From Cololabis saira (taxonomy: Eukaryota > Chordata > Actinopteri > Beloniformes > Belonidae), in assembly GCF_033807715.1 (NCBI RefSeq), contig NC_084589.1, positions 55,444,066 to 55,508,065 on the forward strand: 64,000 nt of DNA. The letters are read 5' to 3'. Both the position numbers and the translations under genes were made by a program. The notes under the pieces were generated by a model, which was not told the origin of the DNA, searched no databases, and saw only the letters and a list, made by a program, of their open reading frames with translations. Below are positions 20,867-33,117 of this stretch, piece by piece (the stretch's first letter is position 1; every line of letters begins with the position of its first letter).

Positions 20867-23800
20867 AATGCTTCTAGAAAAGGTCCCCACACTTTCTGGA
20901 ACTTATCTGACTGCTGAAGCGAGTATCTAATTTTCTCCAGTTTTAAGCAGGACATGATGTCTTCCAGCCATTGTGCACGAGTAGGAGGGAGGGATCCTTC
21001 CACCTGAACAGAATTGCCCGACGAGCCAAAAGGGAGGCAAAAGACAAAGTGTGCCCCTGTGCAGTGGTTAACTTCCTTCCTCCCTCCATGACCCCAAACA
21101 GGGCAGTCAGTGGGTTTGGTTCTAGTCTGATTTTAAGCACCAGAGAGAGAGTATGAAATACTTCCATCCAGTACTTGTTTAGACATGGGCAGGACCAGTA
21201 CATGTGGATGAGAGAGGCTTCTACTACTTTACATCTTACACAGTATGGACTAATATCTGGGTACATGGAGGATAACTTTGCTTTGGAGATATGAGCCCTG
21301 TGTACCACTTTAAACTGAATTAAGCAGTGACGTGCGCACAGGGAGGTTGTATTAACCAGTTTAAGTATGGACTCTCAGGTATCCTCTGATAAGGGAAGCC
21401 CTAAGTCCTGCTCCCATGCTGCTTTGAGTTTATCTGTAGGGGCACTCCTAAGATCCAGCAACATGCCATAGAAAGACGAAATGAGCCCCTTTTTGAATGG
21501 GTCTGTGGCAAGAACTTTGTCAACTGTGGTCAAGCCTATCGATGCACCAGGGCTGGGTGTCTGGGAAAGAACAAAATGTCTAGCCTGAAGATACCTAAAG
21601 AAATGTGATTTTGGAAGGCTGAATTTACTACTTACTACCACGGTGCCATCTATGAACATATCTCTAAAACGAATCATACCCCTCCTGTGCCATTCCTGGA
21701 AGGTGGGGTCCTCAAGGGATGGTTTGAAAAAGTGATTTGATGCAATGGGGCTAAGAAGAGAGAAGCTGTGAAAGCCAAAAAACTTCCTAAATTGGGCCCA
21801 AATTCTAAGGGAATGTTTAACCACTGGGTTTTTGATTGATTTAAGTGAAGGAAGTGGAAGTGAGGAGCCGAGTAGGGCAGGAATTGACAGGTCATCAGTT
21901 GGATGTAACTCCATCGCCACCCAGTCAGGGCGGTCAGCGTTGTCGCAGTAGAAGGACCAGAATACAAGGCAGCGCAGGTTAGCAGCCCAATAATAATAAC
22001 GAAAGTTTGGGAGGGCCAGACCACCTGCAGACTTTATTTTTTGAAGGTGAGTCTTGTTCAAACGTGGCCGTTTACCCCGCCATAGGTATGAAGATATAAC
22101 TGAGTCAAGGGACTGAAAAAAAGAACCAGGAATAAAGAGTGGTAAGGTCTGGAAAAGGTACAAAAATTTAGGTAAAATGGTCATTTTAACTGAATTGATG
22201 CGACCCACAAGAGACATTGACAGGGGTGACCATTGTGTAAGGATTTGTTTGGTTTCATTTAACAATGAGATAAGATTCTCTTGGAGCAGGTCTTTGTGTT
22301 TCCTTGTCACAGATATGCCTAAATAGGAGAATTTGTCATTTACGATTTTAAAGGGAAAATTGGAAAGGTCTAAAGCATGCGATTCAAGATTGGTAGGGAA
22401 AAGCTCACTTTTGCTGAGATTCAGTTTATAGCCTGAGAGTTTCCCAAAGGGAAAGGGCCAGAGGGTGAGAGATGAAAAGCAAGAGGTCATCGGCATAAAG
22501 CAAGACCTTATGTTCCCTGCCACCTCTCCAGATACCGGACACATCCTCACAAGATCGGAGCGCTGTGGCAAGCGGCTCGATAGCCATGTCAAAAAGCATG
22601 GGACTAAGGGGGCACCCCTGACGGGTTCCACGATGCAGATTAAATGGTTTTGACCGTTGAGAGTTAGTACGAATTGAGGCTGTTGGGTACAAATAGAGAA
22701 GTTTAATCCACAGAGCAAAGTTCGGACCAAAACCAAACCTGTCCAGCACAGCAAAGAGATAATCGCATTCGACGCGGTCGAATGCTTTCTCCGCATCCAG
22801 AGAGACAACGCATTCAGGGATAGCCTCAGAGGCAGAGTAGATAATATTGAACAGTCGCCTTGTGTTGAAGTAAGACTGCCTACCTTTAATGAAGCCAGTT
22901 TGGTCTTCAGATATAATTGTGGGGAGGGCATTCTCCAGCCTATGGGCTAAGACTTTAGCTAAGATTTTAGCATCTGTGTTTACGAGGGAGATGGGCCTGT
23001 AGGAGGCGCATTCAGTAGGATCCTTCCCTTTTTTAGCTATGAGGGTGATACAGGCCTCTGAAAAAGAAGGAGGGAGGGAACCGTGGCTGAAGGATTCTGA
23101 AAGAACTGTAGATAGCAATGGGGAAAGCAGAGTAGAAAATTTCTTTAGAAATTCCGCCGGGAAGCCATCAGGGCCAGGACATTTACCCGACTGCAGTGAA
23201 GAAATGGCTCGAGTTATCTCCATCAGGGATATCGGTTCTTCTAATGTCTTCCTTAGATCTGGTGAAAGACTGGGAATACTAAGACTATTTAAAAAGTCCG
23301 CAATCTCATCTTGATCAGTCTGAGATTCCGAGGTGTATAGCTGGGTATAAAAGTCCCTGAATGCTTCATTTATGAGTAAGTGATCTGTAGTTACATGGCC
23401 ATTTGGTAATCGAATCTTAGAAATATTTTGTTTAGCCTTAGAGCCTTTAAGTTGGTTGGCTAATAATTTGTCAGATTTGTCTCCATAAACATAAAACCTG
23501 GTTTTACTTTTCAGAAGTGACTGTTCAATTGGGTGAGTGGTAAGCAGGTCAAATTTAGTTTTAAGTTCTAGCCGCTTTTTGTAAAGATCTGGGGATTTAG
23601 TCCGAGAATATTCTTCATCGACCTCTTTGATTTGGCGGGCAAGGTCTGATCGCTCCCTATAAGATTTTTGCCTCACCCTAGCAGTGTAGGATATAATCTG
23701 TCCCCGGAGATAAGCCTTGAGGGAATCCCAGACAGTTAGACTAGACATTCCTGGAGTCATATTCGTGGATAGGAAAAAGGCTATTTCCGTTTCCATTGAT

Positions 23801-24588
23801 TTAACAAAATTTGTGTCCGACAGCAGAGTTGAATTGAATCGCCACTGTCTGTCTCTCTGAGGTAGGTCAGGAAGGGACATGGTTAGGACCACAGGAGCGT
23901 GGTCGGAAATGACAATGCTCTGATAAGCACAGGAATGAACCAGGGGAATCAGTTGGTTATCAATAAAAAAATAATCAATCCTCGAGTATGTGTGGTGCAC
24001 TTGTGAGAAACAGGAGTATTCTCTGTCACATGGATGTAAAGAACGCCACACATCACAAACACCGTAGTCAGAAAGGAACGCCTGAATAAGACGGGCTGAC
24101 TTACTTGCTGTGCCGGGGTTGGTAGAGGATCGGTCTAGGACTGGGTCGAGCCAGCAATTAAAATCACCACCAAGTATGAGAGAATATGTATTAAGGTCAG
24201 GGAGCAGTGAAAACAGTCGTTCAAAAAAGACTGCATCATCTGAATTAGGGGCATAAACGTTCACAAGTACGACCAATGTATTGAATAATTTCCCAGAGAC
24301 GATCACGTAGCGACCAAACTTGTCAGAAATCACGTTGTGCTGCTCAAATGAAACATCCTGACTGATCAGAACTGAAACTCCTCGGGCCTTAGCTTGAAAG
24401 GAGGAGTGAAATCCCTGCCCTGACCACCTCGGGAACAGGCGGCTATTATCAGAACTGCGAATATGAGTTTCTTGTAGAAAGGCTATTTCTGTTTTAAGAT
24501 GTTTTAGATGTGAGAAGACCCTTTTCCTTTTAACAGGGTGATTCAGACCCTTAACATTCCAGCTCACCAACTTCAAGTATCTACTCAT
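20867..24588 (-). pseudogene. L1-A ORF2 (endonuclease/reverse transcriptase), broken
   Basis: The ORF opens at ATG 24588 with an APE-type endonuclease: NVKG near residue 11, QETH near 40, GDFN and SDHAP. The reverse transcriptase has the YADD active site at about residue 698. Lesions: a small deletion/frameshift near 22440, just after YADD; a TGA at 21375-21377 where the L1-B relative has Trp; and a further frameshift near 21000 before the true C-terminus. The 3' part carries a Cys/His-containing segment, as in L1 ORF2. The product would have acted in the nucleus, nicking target DNA and reverse-transcribing its own RNA. It cannot now encode a complete protein. Confidence 0.9.
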
Positions 24589-25401
24589 AATATCTAAGAA
24601 GAAAAATTAGGTGTGCACAATGACCTAGGCAAAAAAAAAGAAAACGGAAAGGAGGTTGAATGTGACCCACATTAAGTAATGAGTTGAAAAGAGTTAATGC
24701 AAAGTTTCTGGCAGTGACATATCCCCCCGACCCACCCACCCCAAATAAGACAGCTGCTATAGAAAAATAAAAAAAAAGCAGCAAGCTCTTCAAAACAAAC
24801 AAAGTGCAATAACGCATCTTCCTGTCCTACACACTAATAGCTTTTGCTCCCGTATCATGGGTATATACATATTAGCACCTTAAAACGTGTAGATATAAAT
24901 AAAAAAAAAGAAATACCCTCTCAAATCTTGACCTGGAAGTCCCGATATGAGCCCAGAAATATTAGTACAAAAATATAAAATATAAAACCTCCGACTTAAG
25001 CGGCGTAAAAGTAAGGTTAACAGCTTACAATTATTACAAAACTTATAGATAAATCGGAAAAGCTTTTATTTTTTCGTTTTTTTTCTCTCCCTCTCCACCA
25101 CTTATTTTTTCCCCTTTTTCCCCCTCCCCTCAAATAGCCAAAAAGAACGGCAAATTAATAACATTTGCAAAGGGGCAGTCAAACTAACAACAGAGAAAAT
25201 AATGTTCTAAACACACTAACCCCGAAAACATTTCAGGCAAAAAAAAAGACTGAAAAAACAGTTGTCGCGGGGTACTCACCCTCCCCTCAGGAATATTATG
25301 ACTCACGTAAAAAAAAAGAGAGAGAAAAAAAGTCAGTCAGTGAACGCCAGTGAACCACACCGGGCTGCAGGGCGGAGCCGTGAAAGCTTCCAACAGTCCC
25401 G

Positions 25402-26208
25402 TTACGGCGGGTTTGAAGATTTGCTGCGACTCGTGATGAATTTGCGCGCCTCATCCACGGAGCCGATCCACTTCCTGGCCCCCCCGGACAACGTGAGCCG
25501 GAGCCGGGCGGGGAAGAGTAGAGCCGGCTTCAGACCCAGGTGATATAGCTCCGACATAACTCCGCTGTATTCCGCTCGTTGGCTGGCAACTTCGGGGCTG
25601 TAATCCTTCACGACCCGGATCGGGTGGCCGTGATATTCCAGCCTCCCTCTCCGCCGCGCTTCCCTCACGAGGATATCCTTGGTCAGGAACCGGTGCAGGC
25701 GGAGGATGACCGGACGCGGTCTCTGTCCGGGGGCCGGCTTGGCGGCGAGAGAGCGGTGCGCTCTGTCTATTTCCGGCGGTGACGGCAGCGTATCATTCCC
25801 GAACACCTCACACAGCAGCTTGGAGAAGAAAGCCGCCGGAGACCCGCACTCAGTAGACTACGGTAAACCCAGGATACGGATGTTCTGCCGTCTGCTTCGG
25901 CTTTCCAAATCCACCACCTTAGCCTTTAACCAAGCATTATCATCCCGTAAAGTCGAGCAGATGCCTTCAAGGTCCGTAACTCGCTGGCTGAGGTCTTCTG
26001 TGGCGAGTTCAAGGGACGAAACACGTTGGCCATGGTCCTCGACCGCGAGCCGCGTTTGGTCGAGTTTGGAGTCGAGCTGACTGAAAGTATTTTTAAACTT
26101 GGCGGCCAGGGCAGCTCGGTGTTCCTCCAGCAGCGTGGTAATGGCCGCCAGGGTTAAGACAGCGCCAGCATCGTCCTTTTTGCCCGACTTGCCGCTCTTC
26201 GAAGCCAT
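25402..26208 (-). pseudogene. L1-A ORF1, one premature stop
   Basis: ATG at 26208; earlier codons lack an ATG in good context. The protein has a Lys/Ser-rich start, a predicted coiled coil (about residues 20-110) and an RRM/C-terminal domain of the L1 ORF1 (Transposase_22-like) type, including an RxNIRILGLP segment. A single in-frame TAG at 25858-25860 replaces the Glu that L1-B has after GLP; the frame is otherwise open to 25402. ORF1p is an RNA-binding chaperone that trimerises through its coiled coil. Confidence 0.88.
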
Positions 26209-26396
26209 CTCGGAGGTAAGTGGGCTCGTTCGAGACAAAAAAAAAGAAAAACAGCAACAAGGAATCCTTTTTAAAGGAAAAAGTTTGAAAGTTTGAGGGC
26301 TTGGTGGTTTAAAAAGTTTGGCACTCACGGGAGCACTCACGAAACACGTCTACTCCATCTGCTCACCAACCGGAAGCCCGCAAGGTACTGTTTTTT

Positions 26397-27690
26397 ACCG
26401 TCAGTTTGTAAAAACATGTTTTTAACGCTGTTTTAGCAGTGTTTTATTGAGGTTTTAATGGGAGCACCACAGATATAGTACTATGCGAAGTCAATGGGAT
26501 CATGTTAAGGACATCCGTTTTAATTAGTTCTCCTTCGATTATGACATTTTATTAATGCTCAGTAGGCACAGGAGGTTTCTTATGTATTGTTATGAGGCCT
26601 ATTTCGTGTCTATTTTTGCACAGTTTACTAAGGAGGCTGAAATTCTAGACTCTGTATCAGGAGGTGACTTTCATCCACTGTGCAGAGTTTCAGATCTGTG
26701 TGACCTTCGGAAGTGTCAAAGGTCACTGCGTCTGTTGCTTTTCGGCCTGCGAAGACTATTTTGTGTCTTTTTTTGCATAGTTCACTAACGCTTTGAGCTA
26801 AGAGGCTGAAATTCTAGACTCTGTATCAGGAGGGGACTTTCATCCACTGTGCGGAGTTTCAGATCTGTGTGACCTTCGGAAGTGTCAAAGGTCACCGTGT
26901 CTGTTGCTTTTCAGCCTGCAAAGCCTATTTCGTGTCTTTTTTTGCAGAGTTCACTAACGCTTTGAGCTAAGAGGCTGAAATTCTAGACTCTGTATCAGGA
27001 GGTGACTCTCATCCACTGTGCCGAGGTCCAGACCCGTGCGACCTTTGGAAGTGCCAAAGGTCACCATGTGTGGTGCCTTTTCGGGCCTTTTTTGTGTGTT
27101 TTTTTAACAATTCACTAACGCTTTGAGCTGGGAGGCTGATTCTTGACTATGTTGCAATGCAGAAGGCCCTTTGCTAGGATATTTTGGTCCCGTGGCTGTA
27201 CGACCTCCACAGAGCTAGTTGGCGTTGCAGAGGGTTCACAGAGTTGAGACTTGGCAAGCCCAATCTAGGCCCCATATGGAGGCCACTGGTCAAGTTTTAC
27301 TTGGTTTGGTCAAATGTTGTGGCAACGGTGTCCGTTCTAATGTTGGAAAAGGTGACGTTTCAAAGCCCCGCCCATCGAAAATTACAGGTCCGATCTGCAC
27401 CAGACTAACGTCTGTCTGATCAGGGGATGCCCCCAAACAACATATACAAATTTCAGACTCCTAGCTAAAGGCGTTAGTGAACTATGCAAAAAAAGACACA
27501 AAATAGGCCCTGTTCCATTAGTCAGGAGGCTCTCAGAGCTAGAGGTTTCTACAACCTCCTAACCAGCCAGAACGTTTTGGAGGAAACACTGTTGCAGAAG
27601 TCATAGAAATTTGAATTTTTTATATGTTGTTTGGGGCCATCCCCTGATCAGACAGACGTTAGTTTGGTGCAGATCGGACCTGTCAAACCG
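26397..27690. repeat. Tandem (about 170 bp) and inverted repeats, no gene
   Basis: Three to four tandem units of about 170 bp (26577-27140) share AGGCTGAAATTCTAGACTCT and TTCGGAAGTGTCAAAGGTCA. An inverted pair then follows: arm 1 at about 27384-27460, arm 2 at 27606-27685, both with GATCAGGGGATG or its complement. This resembles the internal repeats of Helitron-type elements, but no terminal structure was found. Confidence 0.6.
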
Positions 27691-27778
27691 GATTCCCTCC
27701 GGCCCCTGGCTGCACCTAGAAATCCTGTCCATAAAAGTTATGAACAGGACCGGTGACAAAGGGCAGCCCTGCCGGTAT
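27687..27778 (-). pseudogene. Fragment of LINE reverse transcriptase
   Basis: About 90 bp translate on the minus strand to a GCPLSPVLFITFMDRIS-type stretch, the conserved RT block upstream of the YADD motif in non-LTR elements. It is too short to assign a clade. Confidence 0.6.
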
Positions 27779-28117
27779 TTTGTTTGTTGTTTTTTTAATC
27801 AGATTTTACAAAATATTTAATATTGGGACCAATGAAAACAGTGAAATTAAACTATTTAAAATGTTAACAATTTGAATAATACAAGAAATCCCAGCGTAAT
27901 TTCATCCTAGTTTGAGCAGTTTAACTATTGTGGCTTCTGAAGTGCTTCTGGTTTAAGGCTTCGTTCCTCTAAAATAAAGTAGAACAGTTCTTTGGTCTTG
28001 CTGAGATTCAGAAACTAACCTCAGCATAATGTGTTTTACTCTTGTTATGATTCAAAAACTAACTTCAACGTCAGCAGGGATCACTCCTGCACCACTTCAG
28101 TGTAGGACAGTAATGGC

Positions 28118-28844
28118 TAGGGATGTCCCGATCAGGTTTTTTTGGCCGATTCAGAGTCATTTGATTTGATGAGTCCAAATCGGAATGAACAAATGCAAAA
28201 TAAACAGATCCAGGTTGTCACCTTATTTTATCATTTTGCACTTAAACAGTGCAGTTCTCTTTGAGGTAACTTGAACAATCAAATAATAATAGTGCAACTA
28301 TTAAGTAGTAAAAATAGTGCAAAATTCAACATAAATTTGAATTAAATAAAACCAGCAGCTCAACTGAAAATACCCAGCAAGTATTTAAACAAATGAGTAA
28401 ATAAAAGAGCAACAGTGTCATAAGGTCAGACAGTAATGTGCTTTTTAGATTTTAACTCTTACTTCTGACTGTCCTTTTCTGGCTAAAAGAATAAAATGTT
28501 TGTGTTTGAAGTGTCCTACAATCTTCCTCACGGTAGCCAGGGTGTCTATCACGCTGCGTTGAGAAAGAAAGCCCTCGTGCACGCAAAGTTGGCAAAAATG
28601 CGCGACACAGTCAGTGGCGTTTTTCTGAACGCTCTGCTAGGAAGACGACACAACCGGCAGCTTAGTTCGGTTAGCAGCGTTGTTGCATAAAATGACGTGG
28701 ACCTGTTGCCTGTTGATACACCAGTTGTTTAGTATTGTTTCTATAGTCTGGCGATCAAAGGGTTAGGGTTAGGGTTTCGATCAAGTCTGAAACAACGTGA
28801 TCAGGCCTGATTTCCTATCATGTGATCAGATCGGGACATCCCTA
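28118..28844. mobile_element. Non-autonomous hAT element, TAGGGATGTCCCGATC termini
   Basis: The terminal inverted repeats TAGGGATGTCCCGATC are near-perfect. The flanks GTAATGGC (28110-28117) and GTTATGGA (28845-28852) agree at 6 of 8 positions, as expected for an old 8-bp TSD. There is no transposase. A short GGTTAGGGTTAGGG stretch inside (about 28758) is telomere-like but only two repeats long. A fragment of the same family end is at about 34736-34785. Confidence 0.75.
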
Positions 28845-29237
28845 GTTATGGAGCTTGTCCACTACTCTGCTCTACTCTTCTCAACTCGGCTCTGCTGCTG
28901 TGACATACTTGAGTGTCTGACACAAACCAAGAAGGAACAAGATTGTATATGTGGTGCTCGGTTTATGGCTTGTATTTAATATCAAGTTAAAGCAGCACTA
29001 TGTAACGTTTCCAGCTTAATATCATATTTCATCATCATCATTGTGATGGAACATCAACTTCCAACAGGTTTAATAAACCTCTGTCATGGTCTGAGGGGTC
29101 TGTATCGCCTTCACTGGCACTATGTAACTTTGAGGAGCATGGTAGGAACCCTGCCACACTAAAAAACTACACATTTTTACGGCTTTGACTGCTTTACGGC
29201 ATACGTCACTTCCCCCTCCCTCCCGACTCGTAGTGGA

Positions 29238-29441
29238 GACGAAAGCTGGGCGGGGCTTGGAGCAGAGCTCAGCAGAAGCTGGTGTCATGGTAACCATGGT
29301 AACCCATCCAGACGAAAGCTGGGCGGGGCGTGGAGCGCAGAGCTCAGCAGAAGCTGGTATCATGGTAACCATGGTAACCCATCCAGACCAAAGCTGGGCG
29401 GGGCGTGGAGCGCAGAGCTCAGCAGAAGCTGGTATCATGGC
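29238..29441. repeat. Three tandem units of 73-75 bp
   Basis: Units start at 29238, 29311 and 29386, each with AAAGCTGGGCGGGGC and GAGCTCAGCAGAAGCTGGT. The third is shorter. Confidence 0.9.
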
Positions 29442-29911
29442 AGAAGCAGCGGAAAAACCCAAGAAAATAAAAGTTTTATCAGAGGAGGCAAAAAAGAAGG
29501 CGGGAGAGTAACAAGCTAAATGCCCGGACAAGAATAACAACTTTTCATTAACTGTATTTGGCCTTCAATCAATTTTTTGCAGGTGAAAATGCCTATTTTG
29601 TGTTGTAAAAGAGTTAAAAGCAATCCTGTCAGCTCTAGTGTTTATATTATGAAGCTCAAGAATAAGATCAAATCATATTTAGGTAGAGACAACTTTTCAT
29701 TAACTGTATTTAGCCTTCAATCAATTTTTGGCAGGTAAAAAGACCCATTTTCAGGGGAGAAATCAGATTCTGGCAGGCAATCTCTGCGTTCACTCGCTGG
29801 CGTGAGCTGAAAGACGAAGAGGGATTTCCGACAGATGGGGATTTATGGGGATAAAACAAGAGACAGAATTGTTATGATACAAATGTAAATGTAGAGTTCT
29901 ATGTTCAATAA

Positions 29912-30901
29912 GGCCGCGTTCAGACTGCAGGCAAATATCCGATTTTTAGCCCATCCAGATTGAAACTGGATGACTCTTTTGAAGTCTGAACAGTCCCAAA
30001 CCCCATGATATCCGATTTTTGCAAACCAGATCGAAACCACCTCCGGGAGGTAGTTTCATATCCGATCCATATCTCATTTGGGTTCAGTCTGAACATCCAA
30101 ACACTCAGATGGGATATGACTGTCCCAGACGCTCCAAACCACCCGCCCATTTCCAGTTGTGGAGCTACTCATCCTTTCACAGAGAGCATGTACAATCTCT
30201 GATGTCACGTCAAAAACTATTATTTGTAGTTTGAGTGTTGCAAATTCACATTACAAATCATGTTTTAATAGCAGAAAAAAAGACTGCATTTCCACGTACG
30301 GTGCGGGTCGCCGCGTACCCTACGCCGTAGGCTCTGCGTTGGTGTAACGCGGAACCATAAATCAGCCTTCAGTCGCGCTGTGAGCCTGAACCTGCAGCCC
30401 GTCAGCCCCTCTCCTCCTAGGAGGACAGGTTATGGAGCGGGGCTGCCAGTTGCTGGTTCGTTTTGTTAAACTCTGAGCTTTGTTGGTTGGTTTGTTAGTT
30501 TGCTGGTGGTTTTGTTCTGAACACTTCTCTTCTCTGTTTCTCATTTTGCTGGGACGTCGGGTCCCTCCGCCGATCACACAACTTTTGCTGTATGCGTTCA
30601 TTGTTATGTCTAAAAATGATGCGCAGTGCCGACCCAATCAGAAACGGTACAGATATTTTGGGATTTTTTATATATATAAAAGAAATACATGACTTCACAC
30701 AATACACGCGCTGGGTGACGCCTCTGCTCCGACGTCGTTGCTACGGCAACCCGTCAGATCAGTCAATGATGTGGCGCAGTCTGAACAGAGCCATATCCCA
30801 TTTGGACACTTGCTAAAAACAGTGTGGACAGTCAGCCCTGAAAATCGGATAGGAGAAGGAATCAGATATATATCAGATTTGCCTGCAGTCTGAACGCGGC
30901 C
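29912..30901. mobile_element. PIF/Harbinger-type non-autonomous element with TAA TSD
   Basis: Inverted termini GGCCGCGTTCAGACTGCAGG, extending to about 28 bp with mismatches, are flanked by TAA (29909-29911 and 30902-30904). A TWA triplet TSD with GG/CC-starting TIRs is the PIF/Harbinger pattern. It carries no ORF of note. A palindromic MITE sits inside it near 30275-30370. Confidence 0.8.
30275..30370 (-). mobile_element. Palindromic MITE (TGATTTATGGTTCCGCGTT family), copy 1
   Basis: About 95 bp related by inversion to 41458-41550 and 50087-50177. The shared core is ACGCAGAGCCTACGGCGTAG, and the ends are self-complementary. The left arm is altered in this copy. Confidence 0.75.
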
Positions 30902-30913
30902 TAAGAATCAAAA

Positions 30914-32012
30914 CTAGAAAATTTCAGGAAATTTTGATATGGGCATGCCCTACTGCCCATTCGTCCCCTCTCGCTGCTTTGGTTTGGGGCTGTAGTGTTT
31001 GTGTTCGGGGTGGTTCTATGTCAGTTTGAGGTGTTTACGGTTGTATTGCATTCATTCCTGTGCTCCCAATAGCTATTAATGGGGTGCGCTTTTTGGCGTC
31101 TAGCGTCCCCACGGTAACACTTTTGACTGAGAAAAGTAATGCCCATCGAGGCAAGATGGAGACGCATCCAACGATGTATGCCATGCATGGGTGCACGTTC
31201 TGGTTCAGGCTACGTTAACGGATAGGGTTTTTTTTCACCATGGTAAAAAACCCCATCCGAATGAATGGCCATTTGGCCTGGATTTTGACATCAAATTTCC
31301 TTAAATCCCAGCTTCATGAAATTTGAATATGTTGAAGTCCACAGCGTGCCGAGTCAGGGGACATTTGTACGATGTCTCTACGATAACCTGTTGCCTAGCA
31401 ACAAGCGTCCAAAGTCAAATGGAAATTAAAAAAAAAAAAAGGTAAATATCGCAAAAACCGTAATACGTAGCAAAATGAGGTAGTACGGTGCGTTAGTGCC
31501 AATCGGGCCGAGTAAATTTGAACGATGTCTCTACGATAAAGTTCGGTCTAGCAATAAGCGTCCGAATTTTCGCCTTTTTTTTTGCTTTTTGGCATGTAGC
31601 GTTGCCACGGTAACACTTTTGACTGAGAAAAGTAATGCCCATCAAGGCACGATGGAGACGCATCTAACGGTGTATGCCATGCATGGGTGCACGTTGCGGT
31701 TCGGGCCGTGTTAATGGACGAAAAAAGAGTGCGGAATAAGAATAATAAGAAAAGGGAAACCTTTTCTGTATACCATTATATCGCCTTCATTTTCATTCGT
31801 TTCGTTTCATTTCGTTTTTCCTCATTTTTCCGTCCGTGTTTTATTTTTTGGGGATTGTTTTTTCCACATCAGAGCGGGGTCATGCTGTACACCCGCTGGT
31901 GTGACGTGGGACTTTTGCGACTTTAGCTTGTTAGCAAAATGCTAGCAACATTGCCCCTTGGGCCATTCTGGACGATTGCAATATGTTCATGCCACTACTT
32001 GGCATGCCCATA
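30914..32012 (-). mobile_element. Helentron/HINE-like non-autonomous element (copy C)
   Basis: Reverse-oriented relative of copy B. On the minus strand it begins TATGGGCATGCC at 32012 and has the inverted partner at 30938-30949. It ends in an AAATTTCCTGAAATTT hairpin and CTAG (30917-30914) followed by TT. It has two internal units rather than three. It abuts the Harbinger MITE by about 10 bp. Confidence 0.7.
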
Positions 32013-32549
32013 ACTAGAATGTTTTCACATTCGTCTTGGGATTTGGTAATTCTAAAATTACTGACAATATCAACAACAGACACAGAATAATAATAGTGAT
32101 CATAAAATTGTGTAATTGGCAATGAGGAAGCTTTATAAAATAATAATACAATTGAATAGAATTACAGCACTAGAGGAAAGAATGCAATGCAAAGAAAATG
32201 TGTAGAACATTTCTACTATTTTTCCTGAGAACTGTAAAATTATGCAGGGCTGATCTGCAAAACGTTCAGTTATTGACAGGTTATAAAGTATTTTTTTATT
32301 TTGTCAGTAACTATGTTGGACTACTAATTTATGACAAAGTCCCTGTAAAAAACGTGACAGGAAAAAGATGCCGTAGAACAAAACCAGAGCGCATTATCAA
32401 ATGCAGCGACGGGGACAGGAGTTTTCCGGCAGTACGTCCTGGTGCATCATGGGAAATGTAGTTCTTTCTGGTAAAGCACTACCATTTTGTCCAAAGGAGC
32501 CGCCAAACTCAACAAAAGCTGAAAGTTACATTGTGCTGCTTTAACACAC

Positions 32550-33117
32550 ACCCAAGTGTGTTATACCTCAAAATGTGCGTCTCCATCCTCCGACACCACG
32601 CATTACTTTTCTCTTTCAAAAGCGTTACCGTGGCGACGCTAGAAGCCAAAAAGCGCGCCCACCCTTCATCTGATTGGTTCAGACAAAAAAAATATGTGCC
32701 TCAAGCCCCATAATACGGTTTGACGTACATGAACGAAAATCGGTACACACCTGTATCATGTCGCAACTTAAAGAAAAGTCTCTTGGCGCCATGGCCCAAA
32801 CCGAACAGGAAGTCGGCCATTTTGAACATTCTGAATTAATCGCGTAATTTTGGAGCAATTTATGCCATTCCTTCGAGAATTAATTCAGCCCGAACCGTAT
32901 CGTGAACCCAGGTGTGTTATACATCAAAATGTGCGTCTCCATCCTGCGACTACACGCATTACTTTTTTCTTTCAAAAGTGTTACCGTGGTGACGCTAGAC
33001 GCCAACAAGCGCACCCCCCCTTCATCTGATTCAGACAAAAAAAACTTCAAGCCCCATAATACGGTCTGACGTACATGAACGAAAATCGGTACACACCTGT
33101 ATCATGGCACAACTTAA
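32550..33117. repeat. Two tandem units of about 357 bp
   Basis: Units start near 32551 and 32908 and share GTGTGTTATACxTCAAAATG and ACGGTxTGACGTACATGAAC. They contain a TTACCGTGG(C/T)GACGCTAGA block also present in HINE-like copies B and C, so they probably derive from a related element. The second unit is cut by the LINE at 33118. Confidence 0.7.

Larger units (their letters stand above)
20553..26378 (-). mobile_element. Full-length L1-type LINE, inactivated (L1-A)
   Basis: Minus-strand element of about 5.8 kb with a poly(A) tail (T-run to 20567) and an 18-bp TSD CGCAAGGTACTGTTTTTT at 20535-20552 and 26379-26396. It has a 170-bp 5' UTR, ORF1 (26208-25402), an 813-bp spacer and ORF2 (24588 to about 20867). 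The 5' end GGCTTCCGGT matches that of L1-B, supporting full length. It inserted in copy 1 of the dispersed repeat. Confidence 0.9.
28987..32544. mobile_element. piggyBac-like TTAA element containing nested insertions
   Basis: TTAA at 28987 is followed by AGCAGCACTATGTAACGTT, and TTAA at 32541 is preceded by its inverted counterpart (GTTACATTGTGCTGCT). TTAA TSDs with inverted ends point to a piggyBac-type non-autonomous element. Inside are a 73-bp tandem repeat, a Harbinger MITE (29912-30901) and HINE-like copy C (30914-32012). No transposase remains. Confidence 0.6.

Noticed and set aside
28755..28776. Internal telomere repeat
   Set aside because: Only two to three TTAGGG-like units inside a hAT element; too short.
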